A stretch of DNA of 64,000 nt from Nonomuraea maritima (GTDB taxonomy: Bacteria; Actinomycetota; Actinomycetes; Streptosporangiales; Streptosporangiaceae): positions 708,514-772,513 of the forward strand of contig NZ_FNFB01000001.1 in NCBI RefSeq assembly GCF_900100395.1. The letters are read 5' to 3'. Of this stretch, positions 47,897-58,330 are shown piece by piece. A program made the translations under genes and the position numbers. The notes beneath the pieces were generated by a model. The model was not told the DNA's origin. It did not search any database and worked only from the letters and a program-made list of their open reading frames with translations. Position 1 is the stretch's first letter. Every line of letters begins with the position of its first letter.

Positions 47897-47940
47897 TCCG
47901 TCGCCCGGCTGATCCGTCGCCCGGCTGGTTCGTCGCCCGG
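47893..47940 (+). repeat. Three tandem copies of a 16-bp unit
   Basis: CTGATCCGTCGCCCGG is repeated exactly twice (47893-47908, 47909-47924) and once more with two changes (47925-47940), starting at the stop codon of the zinc-ribbon gene. It lies in the convergent spacer before the binding-protein gene. It may simply be a slippage product. Confidence 0.85.
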
Positions 47941-47969
47941 CTTTCCGCCGCGCCGATGAGCGGCCAGGC

Positions 47970-49115
47970 CTACTCGATCAGGTCGCTCCACCGCTCGGCC
48001 CAGGCGTCGTAGCCCGGGCACTTACCGCCGTCCGTGCGGCAGGCGCCCGGCGGGCGCTCCGCGAACGCCACCTTGGCGAGACGGTCGTCGTCCCCCACCC
48101 CGTACAGCTCGCACATCGGCCTGGCCCGCCCCTTGCACGCCTTGTGGTTGGCGGGCGCCATGCCCACCCACGCCGCCGCGTCGCGCTGCGCGTCGGCCGA
48201 AGTCACCCAGTTGAGCCACCGGTAGGCGCAGGTGGTGTCGGGGACATGCGCCCCGAGCATCCACGAGTCGGCCCATCCGGTGGTCTCGCCGGTCTTCAGC
48301 GTCCGCACCGGCAGGCCGGACTTCTGCAACAGCAGCCGCTGGTACGGGGTCACCTGCGCGTAGTCGAGCGCCTTCGTCGCGAACCCCTTCACCAGGTCGA
48401 TCGGGTTGCGCCAGTAGGTGCGGTCCTTCTGCCGCTCCAGCAGCTCCGCCGCCCGGTCGAGCTCGTCCTTGCCCAGCTCGTACGGCCGCTCCACCGTACC
48501 CTCGGCCAGCGCCGCGTCGGCGATCGTCAGCGGGCTGTCGCGCAGCACCGACCGCTCGGACGTGTACACCTGCTCAACCGACGGCTTCCGCACCTTGGTG
48601 GAGTCGTAGACGTACTCGTGGTACGCCCACAGGTACGGCACCCCGTAGACCTTGCCCGACACCGTGGTCATGTCGCGGAAGCGCTTGTCGAGGTCGGTGT
48701 AGCCGCTCACCTTGGCCGGGTCGATCGGCTGGACCTTCTTGGCGTCGATGAGGTCGGCCGAAAGGACGGGCCCCGCGGTGATGACGTCGTAGGGCCGGTC
48801 GTCGACCCGGGCGGCGAGCTCTTCGGCGGTCTGCGCGATGTCGAGCCGCGCGATGCGGCAGCCGGTCTCCTTCTCGAACGACCCGACCCAGTTGACCCGG
48901 GGGCTGACGCTGCCGTACTCGGCGTAGCCGCGGTAGGTGAGGATCTGCAGGGTGCCGTCGCTCTGCGTGGCGCTCGGCACGGGGCCCGGCGTGGGGGTGC
49001 CCGAGGGAGAGACGCTCGGCGTCGGGGTGGGAGTGGGGGTGGATCGGGCCGCGCCCACGCCGGAGGCCAGCGCCGTCACGGCCAGCGCCAGGGCGAAAGT
49101 ACGGCGACGATTCAC
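47970..49115 (-). CDS. Periplasmic-type (PotD-like) solute-binding protein, orphan
   Basis: 381 residues from a GTG at 49115 with GGGGGA three bases upstream. Signal peptide TFALALAVTALASGVGAARS, no lipobox Cys, then a Thr/Pro repeat linker (TPTPTPTPSVSPSGTPTPG). The mature part fits spermidine/putrescine-type binding proteins: LQILTYRGYAEYGSVSPRVN, YDVITAGPVLSADLID, GVPYLWAYHEYVYDSTKV and WADSWMLGAHVPDTTCAYRWLNW. No ATPase or permease gene is nearby. The adjacent aminotransferase and semialdehyde dehydrogenase genes make a polyamine or omega-amino-acid ligand plausible. Confidence 0.75.
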   Translation of the reverse strand: MNRRRTFALALAVTALASGVGAARSTPTPTPTPSVSPSGTPTPGPVPSATQSDGTLQILTYRGYAEYGSVSPRVNWVGSFEKETGCRIARLDIAQTAEELAARVDDRPYDVITAGPVLSADLIDAKKVQPIDPAKVSGYTDLDKRFRDMTTVSGKVYGVPYLWAYHEYVYDSTKVRKPSVEQVYTSERSVLRDSPLTIADAALAEGTVERPYELGKDELDRAAELLERQKDRTYWRNPIDLVKGFATKALDYAQVTPYQRLLLQKSGLPVRTLKTGETTGWADSWMLGAHVPDTTCAYRWLNWVTSADAQRDAAAWVGMAPANHKACKGRARPMCELYGVGDDDRLAKVAFAERPPGACRTDGGKCPGYDAWAERWSDLIE

Positions 49116-49214
49116 GAGTCCCCCTTGTCCGTGTGCTGGAGCTTACCGGGGATGACGCCGGGAGGGACCCGCGGTCCCTCCCGGCCCGAATCGTCGCTTA
49201 CCCGTTCGTGTGCG

Positions 49215-50719
<1,505 letters not shown>

Positions 50720-50723
<4 letters not shown>

Positions 50724-52000
50724 TGCTGCGCCGCCTCCGCGTCGATGGTCTCGAGGGCGTCGACGATGATGCCGAGCCCCTCGGTGGCCTCGTCCACCGA
50801 CAGGGTGAGCGGCGGGGCCATGCGGATGGCGGTGCCGTACAGGCCGCCCTTGCCGGCGAGCAGGCCCGCCTTCTTGGTCTCCTCCATGAACCGCGCGGCC
50901 TGCTGCGGCGACTCGAGGTCGACGGCGAACATCAGGCCCTTGCCGCGGACCTCCTTGACCACGGACAGCCGCTCGGCCGCCGCCCTGAGCCCGCTGATGA
51001 TGATCTCACCGGTACGGGCGGCGTTGGCCTGGAGGTCGTGGTCGAGGACGTAGTCGAGGGTGGCGTTGGCGGCCGCCATGGAGATGGGGTTGCCGCCGAA
51101 CGTGGACAGGCCCACGGCGTGCGGGGCGTCCATCAGGTCGCCGCGGGCCACGACGCCGCCGACCGCGAAGCCGTTGCCGAGGCCCTTGGCGAACGTGAGC
51201 ATGTCGGGCGTCACGCCGTGGTTCTGGATGCCGAAGAACGCGCTGCCCGTCCGTCCCCAGCCGGTCTGCACCTCGTCGGAGATGAACAGGATGCCCTGCT
51301 CGTCGAGGACCTCCTTGTAGGCGGCGAACAGGCCGTCGGGGGCCATGGTGAACCCGCCGACGCCCTGGATCGGCTCGGCGATCAGCGCCGCCACGTCGTT
51401 GGCGACCGCGGTGGCCAGCACGTGGCGCAGGTCGTCGACGCACGCCTTGACGTAGTCGGCGTCCGACAGACCCTTGAACTGGGTGAGGTGCCGGTCGGTG
51501 CCGTGCAGGAAGTGCACGTTGAGCGGCGAGAACGAGTTGTTCTTCCAGGCCCGGTTCGCGGTCACGCTGATGGCCCCGAAGCTGCGGCCGTGGTAGCTCT
51601 GGCGCATGGCCAGCACCTGGTCGCTCTTACGCGCGTACGTGGCCAGCAGCAGCGCGGTCTCGTTGGCCTCGGTGCCGGAGTTGGTGAAGAAGACCTTGGC
51701 GTCGGGGATGCCGGAGAGCCGAGCGATCTTCTCCGCCAGCTCGACCTGGCCCCGCAGGAGGTAGGCGGTGCTGGTGTGCACCACGCCCGTGGCGATCTGG
51801 CGTTCGACCGCCTCGCGCACCTCCGGGACGTCATAGCCGATCATGTTGGTGAGGATCCCGGCGAAGAAGTCGAGATAACTCTTGCCGTCGGCGTCGACGA
51901 CCCTGTTGCCCTTGCCGCTGACGATTTCGATCGGCTCGTTGTAGTTGAGCGCCAGCCAGTTGGGCATCACTGCCCGATGGCGCGCGAGAAGCTCCGACAT
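50720..52000 (-). CDS. Class III aminotransferase (AGXT2/beta-alanine type)
   Basis: 426 residues. PLP enzyme with FFTNSGTEANETALLLA, QSYHGRSFGAISVTAN, LIAEPIQGVGGF, FISDEVQTGWGRTG and PLP-lysine in LTFAKGLGNGFAVGG. GATACT ends six bases before the ATG, indicating leaderless translation. It is followed by mmsA with a four-base overlap. Together they would convert an omega-amino acid such as beta-alanine or 3-aminoisobutyrate to its semialdehyde and then to an acyl-CoA. The precise substrate is inferred from the partner gene. Confidence 0.87.
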
Positions 52001-52118
52001 GTACCGAGTATCCCGTCCCCTGTCGTCCTCGGCCTATGTGCATCCTGTCGGCACAGCCGAGAAAAGCGTTACATCTTGCAAACTACCGCCGCCTGCCCGG
52101 TTCGCCCAAGTGAGGATG

Positions 52119-53576
52119 TCAGACGGGGGCGTTCTCCGACTCCGGACGCGGAGCAGGGGCTGGTTGCGGACGCAGCACGCCGACCGCCAGCAGCGCCGCG
52201 GCCACGCAGAACGCGGCCCCCACCCACGAGCCGAGGTGCATCGCCGAGGTAAAGGCCGCGTCGCCCTGCTCGGCGAAGCCAAGGAGGTGCGCGGCCCCGA
52301 TCGACTCCCTGGCGGCCTCGGGCAGCCCGGCGGGCATCTCCCCGGTGTACCTCCCGGCCAGCACGCTGCCCAGCACGGCGATGCTCAGCGCCATGCCGAC
52401 CTGCTGGACGGTGTCGTTGAGCGCCGAACCGACGCCGGCGTGCTCCAGCGGGATAGCCCCCATGAGCGAGGCGTACGCCGAAGGCCCGGCGAGTCCGCCG
52501 CCGACACCCATGATCACCAGAGCGGTGAACAGCAGCGGGTAGCCGGTCGTCATGGCCATGACGACGAAGCCCGCGGCCATGAGCAGCAGCCCGGCCCCGA
52601 TCAGGGTCCGGTTGCTGACCTTCTGCGCGAGCGCGGCGCCCACGCCGTTGCAGACGGCCGCCGCCACCGCGTACGGCAGCATGGCGAGCCCCGCCTGCAT
52701 CTCGGCGTACCCGAGGACGTGCTGCAGGTACTGGGTGAGCATCAGCATCACGGCGCCCGCGCCGAACGACATCAGCAGGATCGAGAACGACGCCCCGCTG
52801 AAGTTGCGGTTGGCGAACAGGTACAGCGGCAGCATGGGCTGGGCGCGGCGGCGCTCCCAGAGCACGAAGGCGGCGAGGGCGACGACCGCGAGCGCGATGA
52901 CCGGGACGTTCCACTCGCGCTCGATGATCACGTAGACGGCCGAGGTCAGTCCGGTGATGGACAGCACCACGCCGACCGGGTCGAGCGTCCTGCCCTCGCT
53001 GCGCGTCTCGGGCATCAGGACGATCGCGGCCACGACGGCGATCGCCGCGATCGGGACGTTCAGCAGGAAGACCGAGCCCCACCAGTAGTGCTCCAGCAGC
53101 AGGCCGCCCAAGGTCGGGCCGGACACCATGCCGACGAGGGCCACGGCGCTCCAGGCGGCCATCGCCTTGCGCCGCTCGGTGTCGTCGAAGACGGTCATGA
53201 GGATCGACAACGTGGACGGCATGACGAGCGAGCCGCCGACGCCCATCAGGGCTCGGGCGGCGATGAGCTGCCAGGGCTCGGTGACGAGCACGGCGAGCAG
53301 CGACGCGCCGCCGAAGAGGATCAGGCCGATGACGAGGAACCGGCGGCGGCCGTACTTGTCGGACAAGCTGCCCGCGGTGATGAGCAGCCCCGCGAAGGCC
53401 AGCACGTACGCGTCGATGATCCATTGGATGTCGGACGGCGTCGCGCCGAGCTCCTGGTCGAGCGACGGGATGGCCAGGGTCAGCACGGTGTTGTCGACGA
53501 CCAGGACGAGCAGCGTCAGGCAGAGGGCGCCGAGGATCCACCAGCGACGGGGGTCTCGTACAGTGTTCGAGTTCAC
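52119..53576 (-). CDS. MFS drug exporter, DHA2 (14-helix) type
   Basis: 485 residues from a GTG at 53576; TACAGT ends six bases before it. A GTG at 53603 would give nine extra residues, but that start lies within an operator. DHA2 features: VVDNTVLTLAIPSLDQEL in helix 1, DAYVLAFAGLLITAGSLSDKYGRRRFLV (motif A region, quoted in parts), and PTLGGLLLEHYWWGSVFLLNVPI (motif C region). About 14 helices. It is divergent from a TetR gene and the two share three palindromes. Likely exports a toxic compound sensed by that repressor. Confidence 0.9.
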   Translation of the reverse strand: MNSNTVRDPRRWWILGALCLTLLVLVVDNTVLTLAIPSLDQELGATPSDIQWIIDAYVLAFAGLLITAGSLSDKYGRRRFLVIGLILFGGASLLAVLVTEPWQLIAARALMGVGGSLVMPSTLSILMTVFDDTERRKAMAAWSAVALVGMVSGPTLGGLLLEHYWWGSVFLLNVPIAAIAVVAAIVLMPETRSEGRTLDPVGVVLSITGLTSAVYVIIEREWNVPVIALAVVALAAFVLWERRRAQPMLPLYLFANRNFSGASFSILLMSFGAGAVMLMLTQYLQHVLGYAEMQAGLAMLPYAVAAAVCNGVGAALAQKVSNRTLIGAGLLLMAAGFVVMAMTTGYPLLFTALVIMGVGGGLAGPSAYASLMGAIPLEHAGVGSALNDTVQQVGMALSIAVLGSVLAGRYTGEMPAGLPEAARESIGAAHLLGFAEQGDAAFTSAMHLGSWVGAAFCVAAALLAVGVLRPQPAPAPRPESENAPV

Positions 53577-53613
53577 TCGCACACTGTACGAGAATCCTCG
53601 CACAGTGTGCGAG
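53555..53613. promoter_or_regulatory. Three phased 17-bp palindromes between MFS and tetR
   Basis: Three copies lie at 53555-53571 (CTCGTACAGTGTTCGAG), 53576-53592 (CTCGCACACTGTACGAG) and 53597-53613 (CTCGCACAGTGTGCGAG, perfect). Starts are exactly 21 bases apart, two helical turns. The middle copy covers the proposed -10 of the MFS gene (TACAGT, minus strand), the third abuts the tetR promoter, and the first lies in the first MFS codons. This is what a repressed, autoregulated TetR-exporter pair should look like. Confidence 0.85.
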
Positions 53614-53632
53614 TGGATTTATTCTTGAGTGC

Positions 53633-54325
53633 ATGCAGTTCACCTCCGTCTGGCTCCGCGAGCCGCGCAGGTCCGGCAGCCCCGGGCGCAGCCGCGACGA
53701 GATCGTCGGCGCCGCGGTCGAACTGCTCGACAGGGAGGGGCTCGACGGGCTGAGCATGCGCAAGCTCGGCGCCAAACTGGGCGCCGGCGCCACCAGCCTC
53801 TACTGGTACGTCGCCACCAAGGACGAACTGCTGGAACTCGCCTACGACCAGGTGTGGGGCGAGATGACGGCCCACGACCCCGACGGCGTCGGCTGGCGCG
53901 ACGCCGTCTCCGCCCTGGCCCACAGCATGCGCCAGGTCATCCTGCGCCACCCCTGGTCGGCCGACCTCATCGGCCGCCTGCCCGCCCTCGGCCCGAACGC
54001 CATGCGTGTCTCCGACGCGATGCGCCGAATGTTCAAGGTCGCCGGGTTCACGGGCACGACCGTCGACTTCGCCACCGCCACGCTCACCGCGTACGTGTTC
54101 GGCATGACGATCCCCGAGGTCGCCTGGGACACCACGATGGGCGAGGCCCAGCACGACCCCGACGAGCTGCGGGCCGCCGTGCGCAAGGTTGCCGCCGACT
54201 ACCCCGAGATGCTCGAGAGCGTCGAGATGGACGCCTACGAGGATCCGCGCACCGTACGTGAGCTCTGTTTCGATTTCGGGCTGTTGTCGATGCTCGACGG
54301 TCTTGAGCGGCGGCTGACGACGTAG
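53633..54325 (+). CDS. TetR-family repressor of the MFS exporter
   Basis: 230 residues; TATTCT ends seven bases before the ATG. HTH in SRDEIVGAAVELLDREGLDGLSMRKLGAKLGAGATSLYWYVATKDELLELAY (read in parts), with recognition helix ATSLYWYV characteristic of TetR/AcrR members having a TetR_C-type C-terminal domain. The long ligand domain contains DLIGRLPALGPNAMRVSDAM. It probably binds the three palindromes upstream and controls itself and the divergent exporter. The acyl-CoA synthetase gene follows after 12 bases, so it may share this control. Confidence 0.9.
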   Translation: MQFTSVWLREPRRSGSPGRSRDEIVGAAVELLDREGLDGLSMRKLGAKLGAGATSLYWYVATKDELLELAYDQVWGEMTAHDPDGVGWRDAVSALAHSMRQVILRHPWSADLIGRLPALGPNAMRVSDAMRRMFKVAGFTGTTVDFATATLTAYVFGMTIPEVAWDTTMGEAQHDPDELRAAVRKVAADYPEMLESVEMDAYEDPRTVRELCFDFGLLSMLDGLERRLTT

Positions 54326-54337
54326 CAGGATCCGGGC

Positions 54338-55966
54338 ATGAGCGAATTCCGTGCCGCCCGCGACCTCCTTCTCGGCGCCGACCCCGCCACCGCCCGCCGC
54401 GACTTCCGCTGGCCCGAGCTCACGGACTTCAACTGGGCGCTCGACTGGTTCGACGGCGTGCTGACCGCCGAGACCCCCGACGCCGTCGCGCTCAAGATCG
54501 TGGGAGACAGCAGCGCCTCGTACACCTTCGCCGCCCTGTCCGCCCGCTCCAACCAGGTCGCCAACTGGCTGCGCGAGCAGGGCGTACGCCGTGGCGACCG
54601 TGTCCTGCTCATGCTCGGCAACCAGGCCGAGCTGTGGGAGGCGCTGCTCGCCGCGATGAAGCTGGGCGCCGTCGTCATCCCCGCCACGCCGCTGCTGACC
54701 GCCAAGGACGTCACCGAGCGGATCGAGCGCGGCGGCGTCTCGCACGTGCTCGTCAACGCCTCCGACGCGGGCAAGGTCGGGCCCGGCGCGTTCACCAGGA
54801 TCGCCGTCGGGGAGGCCGGCGGCTGGCTGCCGTACCACGAGGCGTACGACGCGTCCGAGACCTTCACCCCCGACGGGCCGACGCGGGCCGGCGACACGCT
54901 GTTGCTCTACTTCACCTCCGGCACCACGTCCCAGCCGAAACTGGTCGAGCACACGCACGCCTCCTACCCGGCGGGCCACCTGTCGACCATGTTCTGGATC
55001 GGGGTACGGCCGGGCGAGGTGCACCTCAACGTGTCCTCGCCGGGCTGGGCCAAGCACGCGTGGAGCAACGTGTTCGCGCCCTGGAACGCCGGCGCCACCG
55101 TGCTGATCCACGACTACCGGCGCTTCTCCGCGCCCGCGCTGCTGGAAGTGCTGCGCGACGAGCAGGTCAGCACGTTCTGCGCGCCGCCGACCGTGTGGCG
55201 GATGCTCATCCAGGAAGACCTCTCCGCCTGGCAGCTGCGGCTGCGCACGGCCCTCGCCGCCGGCGAGCCGCTCAACCCCGAGATCATCGACCAGGTGGCC
55301 CAGGCGTGGGGCATCACGATCCGCGACGGCTACGGCCAGACCGAGACCACCGCGCAGATCGGCAACGCCCTCGGCGAACCCGTCAAACCCGGCTCCATGG
55401 GACGGCCCCTGCCCGGCTACGAGGTGGTGCTCGTCGACCCGGTCACCGGCGAGCAGGGCGACGACGGCGAGATCTGCCTGCCGCTGGACGACCGCCGCCC
55501 CCTCGGCCTCATGGCGGGATATGTCGGTGGATCGGGTGCGGCGATGCGCGACGGGGTCTACCACACCGGCGACGTCGCCACCCGTGACGCCGACGGCTAC
55601 ATCACGTACGTGGGCCGCACCGACGACGTGTTCAAGGCCTCCGACTACCGCATCTCGCCGTTCGAGCTGGAGAGCGTGCTGCTGGAGCACCCTGCGGTCG
55701 CCGAGGCCGCCGTCGTCCCCTTCCCCGACCCGGTGCGTCTGGCCGTGCCCAAGGCGTACGTGACCCTCGCCCCGGGGTTCGAGCCCGGCGAGGAGACCGC
55801 GCGGTCGATCTTCGAGCACAGCCGCCGGGAGCTCGCGCCGTACAAGCGGGTGCGCCGGCTGGAGTTCGACGAGCTGCCGAAGACCATCTCCGGCAAGATC
55901 CGTCGCGTCGAGCTCCGCGCCCGCGGGCCTCAGCGCGAATTCCGGGAGGAGGACCTCGTTTCATGA
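54338..55966 (+). CDS. Acyl-CoA synthetase (AMP-forming), medium-chain/ACSM type
   Basis: 542 residues. Adenylate-forming enzyme activating a carboxylic acid to acyl-CoA. P-loop-like motif FTSGTTSQPKLVEHTH, A5 region DGYGQTETTAQIGN, A7 YHTGDVATRD, A8 GRTDDVFKASDYRISPFELE and the A10 lysine in LPKTISGKIRRVELR. AGGA lies seven bases before the ATG. It is 12 bases after tetR, suggesting co-transcription and repression by it. Substrate chain length cannot be decided. Confidence 0.9.
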   Translation: MSEFRAARDLLLGADPATARRDFRWPELTDFNWALDWFDGVLTAETPDAVALKIVGDSSASYTFAALSARSNQVANWLREQGVRRGDRVLLMLGNQAELWEALLAAMKLGAVVIPATPLLTAKDVTERIERGGVSHVLVNASDAGKVGPGAFTRIAVGEAGGWLPYHEAYDASETFTPDGPTRAGDTLLLYFTSGTTSQPKLVEHTHASYPAGHLSTMFWIGVRPGEVHLNVSSPGWAKHAWSNVFAPWNAGATVLIHDYRRFSAPALLEVLRDEQVSTFCAPPTVWRMLIQEDLSAWQLRLRTALAAGEPLNPEIIDQVAQAWGITIRDGYGQTETTAQIGNALGEPVKPGSMGRPLPGYEVVLVDPVTGEQGDDGEICLPLDDRRPLGLMAGYVGGSGAAMRDGVYHTGDVATRDADGYITYVGRTDDVFKASDYRISPFELESVLLEHPAVAEAAVVPFPDPVRLAVPKAYVTLAPGFEPGEETARSIFEHSRRELAPYKRVRRLEFDELPKTISGKIRRVELRARGPQREFREEDLVS

Positions 55967-56031
55967 AAAGGGACACAAAGTGGGATTTCCCTATCGTCGT
56001 CCGGTCAACGTGATCAGCTAAGCTCTGCCCC

Positions 56032-57642
56032 GTGCTGCCCACCATCGCCGACGTCCTCGCTCTGGAGACCGTACGCCGGGGAAGCCCGCGCGTCGTCGCG
56101 GGCGCCGACCGGCTCGACTCCAAGGTGCGGTGGGTGCACGTCGGCGAGATCGCCGACATCGCCCATCTGCTTCGCGGCGGGGAGCTCGTGCTCACCACAG
56201 GCGTCGCCCTGCCCGACGACCCCGAGAAGCTCGCCGACTACATCAGCGAGCTCTCCCAGGTCGGCGCCGCCGGGCTGATCGTCGAACTGGGCCGCAAGTT
56301 CGTCCGCGACCTGCCCCGGGCCGTGGTCAAGTCGGCCGAGGAACTCGGCCTGCCGCTCATCGTGCTCGAGCGCGAGACGCCGTTCGTGCAGATCACCGAA
56401 TCCGTCCACGCCCGGATCATCGACATCCAGCTGGAGGAGCTGCGCGCCTCCGACCAGCTGCACGAGGTCTTCACCGAGCTGTCCGTCGAGGGTGCCCCTC
56501 CCGCCGAGGTGCTGGCCCAGGTCTCGCGGCTGTCCGGCCGGCCCGTACTGCTGGAGAACCTCGCCCACCAGGTGCTGGCCTGCGAGTCGGCCGGACGCGA
56601 CGCGGGCACCCTGCTGGCCGGGTGGGAGACCAGGTCACGGGCCGTCGCGCCGGCCGAGCGCACGGCGTACGACCCCGCCTCCGGCTGGCTCGTGACCATG
56701 GTCGGCGCGCGCGGGCAGGACTGGGGTCGGCTGATCCTCCTGTACGACAGGCCGCCCACGCCGCGCGACGTGGTGCTCGCCGAACGCGCCGCCACCACGC
56801 TCGCCCTCGGCCGCCTGCTCGAACGCCACCAGGAGTCGCTCGAACGCCAGGCCCACGGCACGATCATCACCGGCATCCTGACGCACGCCTACGCCGACCC
56901 CGAGGAGGCCGCGGCCCGCGCCAGAGCGGTCGGCGTGCCCCTGACCGGCCGCCGGCTGGTGAGCCTGGTGATCCGGCCCACCGAGTCGGCCGACCAGGCG
57001 CTCGACGGACACGCCCAGCTGGGCGAACTGGGCGAGGCGACCGCCGCCGCCTGCCGCGACGAGCGCCTGCCCGCCCTCGTCGGCGCGCTCGACCAGGAGC
57101 GCATCGGGGTGCTGCTGCCGCTGCCGCCGCGCGTCCAGGCCGACCCCGCACTGAACGCCCTGTCGGAACGGCTCGGCACGTTGTGGCACTCGCCGTTCGT
57201 CCTCGCCGCGGGCTCGGTGGTGGAGTCGCTGCGCGACGTACGCCGCAGCTTCCTCGAGGCCGAGCAGGTGGCCGACGTTGCGGTACGCCAGCCCGACGGC
57301 CGGGCCGTCTACCGCCTGCCCGACCTCCGCCTGCGCGGCCTGCTCCACCTGCTCCGCGACGACGCGCGGCTGCAGACGTTCGCCGAGCGAGAGCTCGGCG
57401 CGCTGCTGGCCCACGACGCCCAGCGCGGCGGCGACCTGACCCGCATCCTGCGCGTCTACCTCGACTCAGGACGCAACAAGGCGGTCGCCGCGCAGAAGGC
57501 CCACCTGTCCAGGCCCGCCTTCTACGACCGCCTGCGCCGCCTCGAACGCATCCTCGACACCGACCTCGACGACGTCGAATCGTGCCTGTCCCTGCACGTG
57601 GCACTCCTCGCCCTCGAGTCGTTCCGCAGAGACAACCGCTGA
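56032..57642 (+). CDS. PucR-family transcriptional regulator (second copy)
   Basis: 536 residues from a GTG at 56032; TAAGCT ends seven bases upstream (leaderless). PucR N-domain with VRWVHVGEIADIAHLLRGGELVLTTG (in parts) and GLPLIVLERETPFVQITE. The C-terminal PucR helix-turn-helix is YLDSGRNKAVAAQKAHLSRP then AFYDRLRRLERILDTDLDD. No catabolic gene is divergent to it. The aminotransferase-mmsA operon, about 4 kb away, is a candidate target by family habit. It converges on the next TetR gene with four bases between. Confidence 0.87.
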   Translation: MLPTIADVLALETVRRGSPRVVAGADRLDSKVRWVHVGEIADIAHLLRGGELVLTTGVALPDDPEKLADYISELSQVGAAGLIVELGRKFVRDLPRAVVKSAEELGLPLIVLERETPFVQITESVHARIIDIQLEELRASDQLHEVFTELSVEGAPPAEVLAQVSRLSGRPVLLENLAHQVLACESAGRDAGTLLAGWETRSRAVAPAERTAYDPASGWLVTMVGARGQDWGRLILLYDRPPTPRDVVLAERAATTLALGRLLERHQESLERQAHGTIITGILTHAYADPEEAAARARAVGVPLTGRRLVSLVIRPTESADQALDGHAQLGELGEATAAACRDERLPALVGALDQERIGVLLPLPPRVQADPALNALSERLGTLWHSPFVLAAGSVVESLRDVRRSFLEAEQVADVAVRQPDGRAVYRLPDLRLRGLLHLLRDDARLQTFAERELGALLAHDAQRGGDLTRILRVYLDSGRNKAVAAQKAHLSRPAFYDRLRRLERILDTDLDDVESCLSLHVALLALESFRRDNR

Positions 57643-57646
57643 CGCA

Positions 57647-58237
57647 TCACCCCGCGCGTAGCCGCGCCAGGTGGTGATCGAGCAACGCCGCCACCTCCTC
57701 GGGCGTGTAGTGCCCGACCAGCGTGGCGTTCACGATGCCCTGCGCGAAGGCGTACAGGATGCTCGCCTCCTTGGCGGCGTCCAGGTGGGCGGCGAGTTGC
57801 CCGGCGGCCTGAGCGGCCCTGATCTGCTCGGCGAGGAAGGACAGCAGAAGCGGATACCCCATCCGCATCGCCGCCGCCTGGTTCTCGACCGTCACCGAAC
57901 TCGCCTGGAACGCCAGCCCGACCCGGTTCAGGTAGCGGCGCTCCTCGTCCAGTGGCAGCAGCTCCAGCACGACCGCCCGCAGCACGTCGAGCGGCGTCGG
58001 CCGGCCCGCGACGACGGCCGCCACCCGCTCCCCGATCCAGATCCCGATGCGCTCCAGCGCCAGCAGCAGCATCTGATCCTTCGTGGTGACGTAGTACTGC
58101 ACCGCGCCCATCGACATGCCGGCCTCGGCGGCGACCTCCCTGAGGCTGACGCTCTCCATGCCCTTGTCGTGGATGACGCGGTGCACGGCCTCGGCGATGT
58201 GCCGCCGCCGGGCGTCGTGATCAACGATCTTCGGCAT
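57647..58237 (-). CDS. TetR/AcrR-family regulator
   Basis: 196 residues from the ATG at 58237 (MPKIVDHDARRRHIAEAV), chosen because the longer start at 58255 lies inside a palindrome. HTH: VIHDKGMESVSLREVAAEAG followed by MSMGAVQYYVTTKDQML. The ligand domain resembles BetI/AcrR-type proteins (AFAQGIVNATLVGHYTPEEV). It is divergent from the glycosyltransferase gene with two similar palindromes in between, so autoregulation and control of the glycosyltransferase are likely. Confidence 0.87.
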   Translation of the reverse strand: MPKIVDHDARRRHIAEAVHRVIHDKGMESVSLREVAAEAGMSMGAVQYYVTTKDQMLLLALERIGIWIGERVAAVVAGRPTPLDVLRAVVLELLPLDEERRYLNRVGLAFQASSVTVENQAAAMRMGYPLLLSFLAEQIRAAQAAGQLAAHLDAAKEASILYAFAQGIVNATLVGHYTPEEVAALLDHHLARLRAG

Positions 58238-58252
58238 CTCCCGCCACTTTCT

Positions 58253-58304
58253 CATGCGAGTGCATGGTAAAAACCGTCGCTGCTTTTTATCATGCGACTG
58301 TATG
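58253..58304. promoter_or_regulatory. Two related palindromes between tetR and glycosyltransferase
   Basis: CATGCGAGTGCATG (58253-58266, perfect CATGC/GCATG arms) and CATGCGACTGTATG (58291-58304, one mismatch) share the core CATGCGA and lie 38 bases apart. Both are in the 93-base divergent spacer and fit TetR-type operators. The AT-rich stretch between them probably holds the promoters. Confidence 0.7.
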
Positions 58305-58330
58305 ACAAACCGCGACGACAGGGAGACCGG

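Noticed and set aside
47893..47940. The 16-bp tandem repeat as a regulatory iteron
   Set aside because: Only three copies, no symmetry within the unit and no linked replication or regulator gene; slippage is the simpler explanation.
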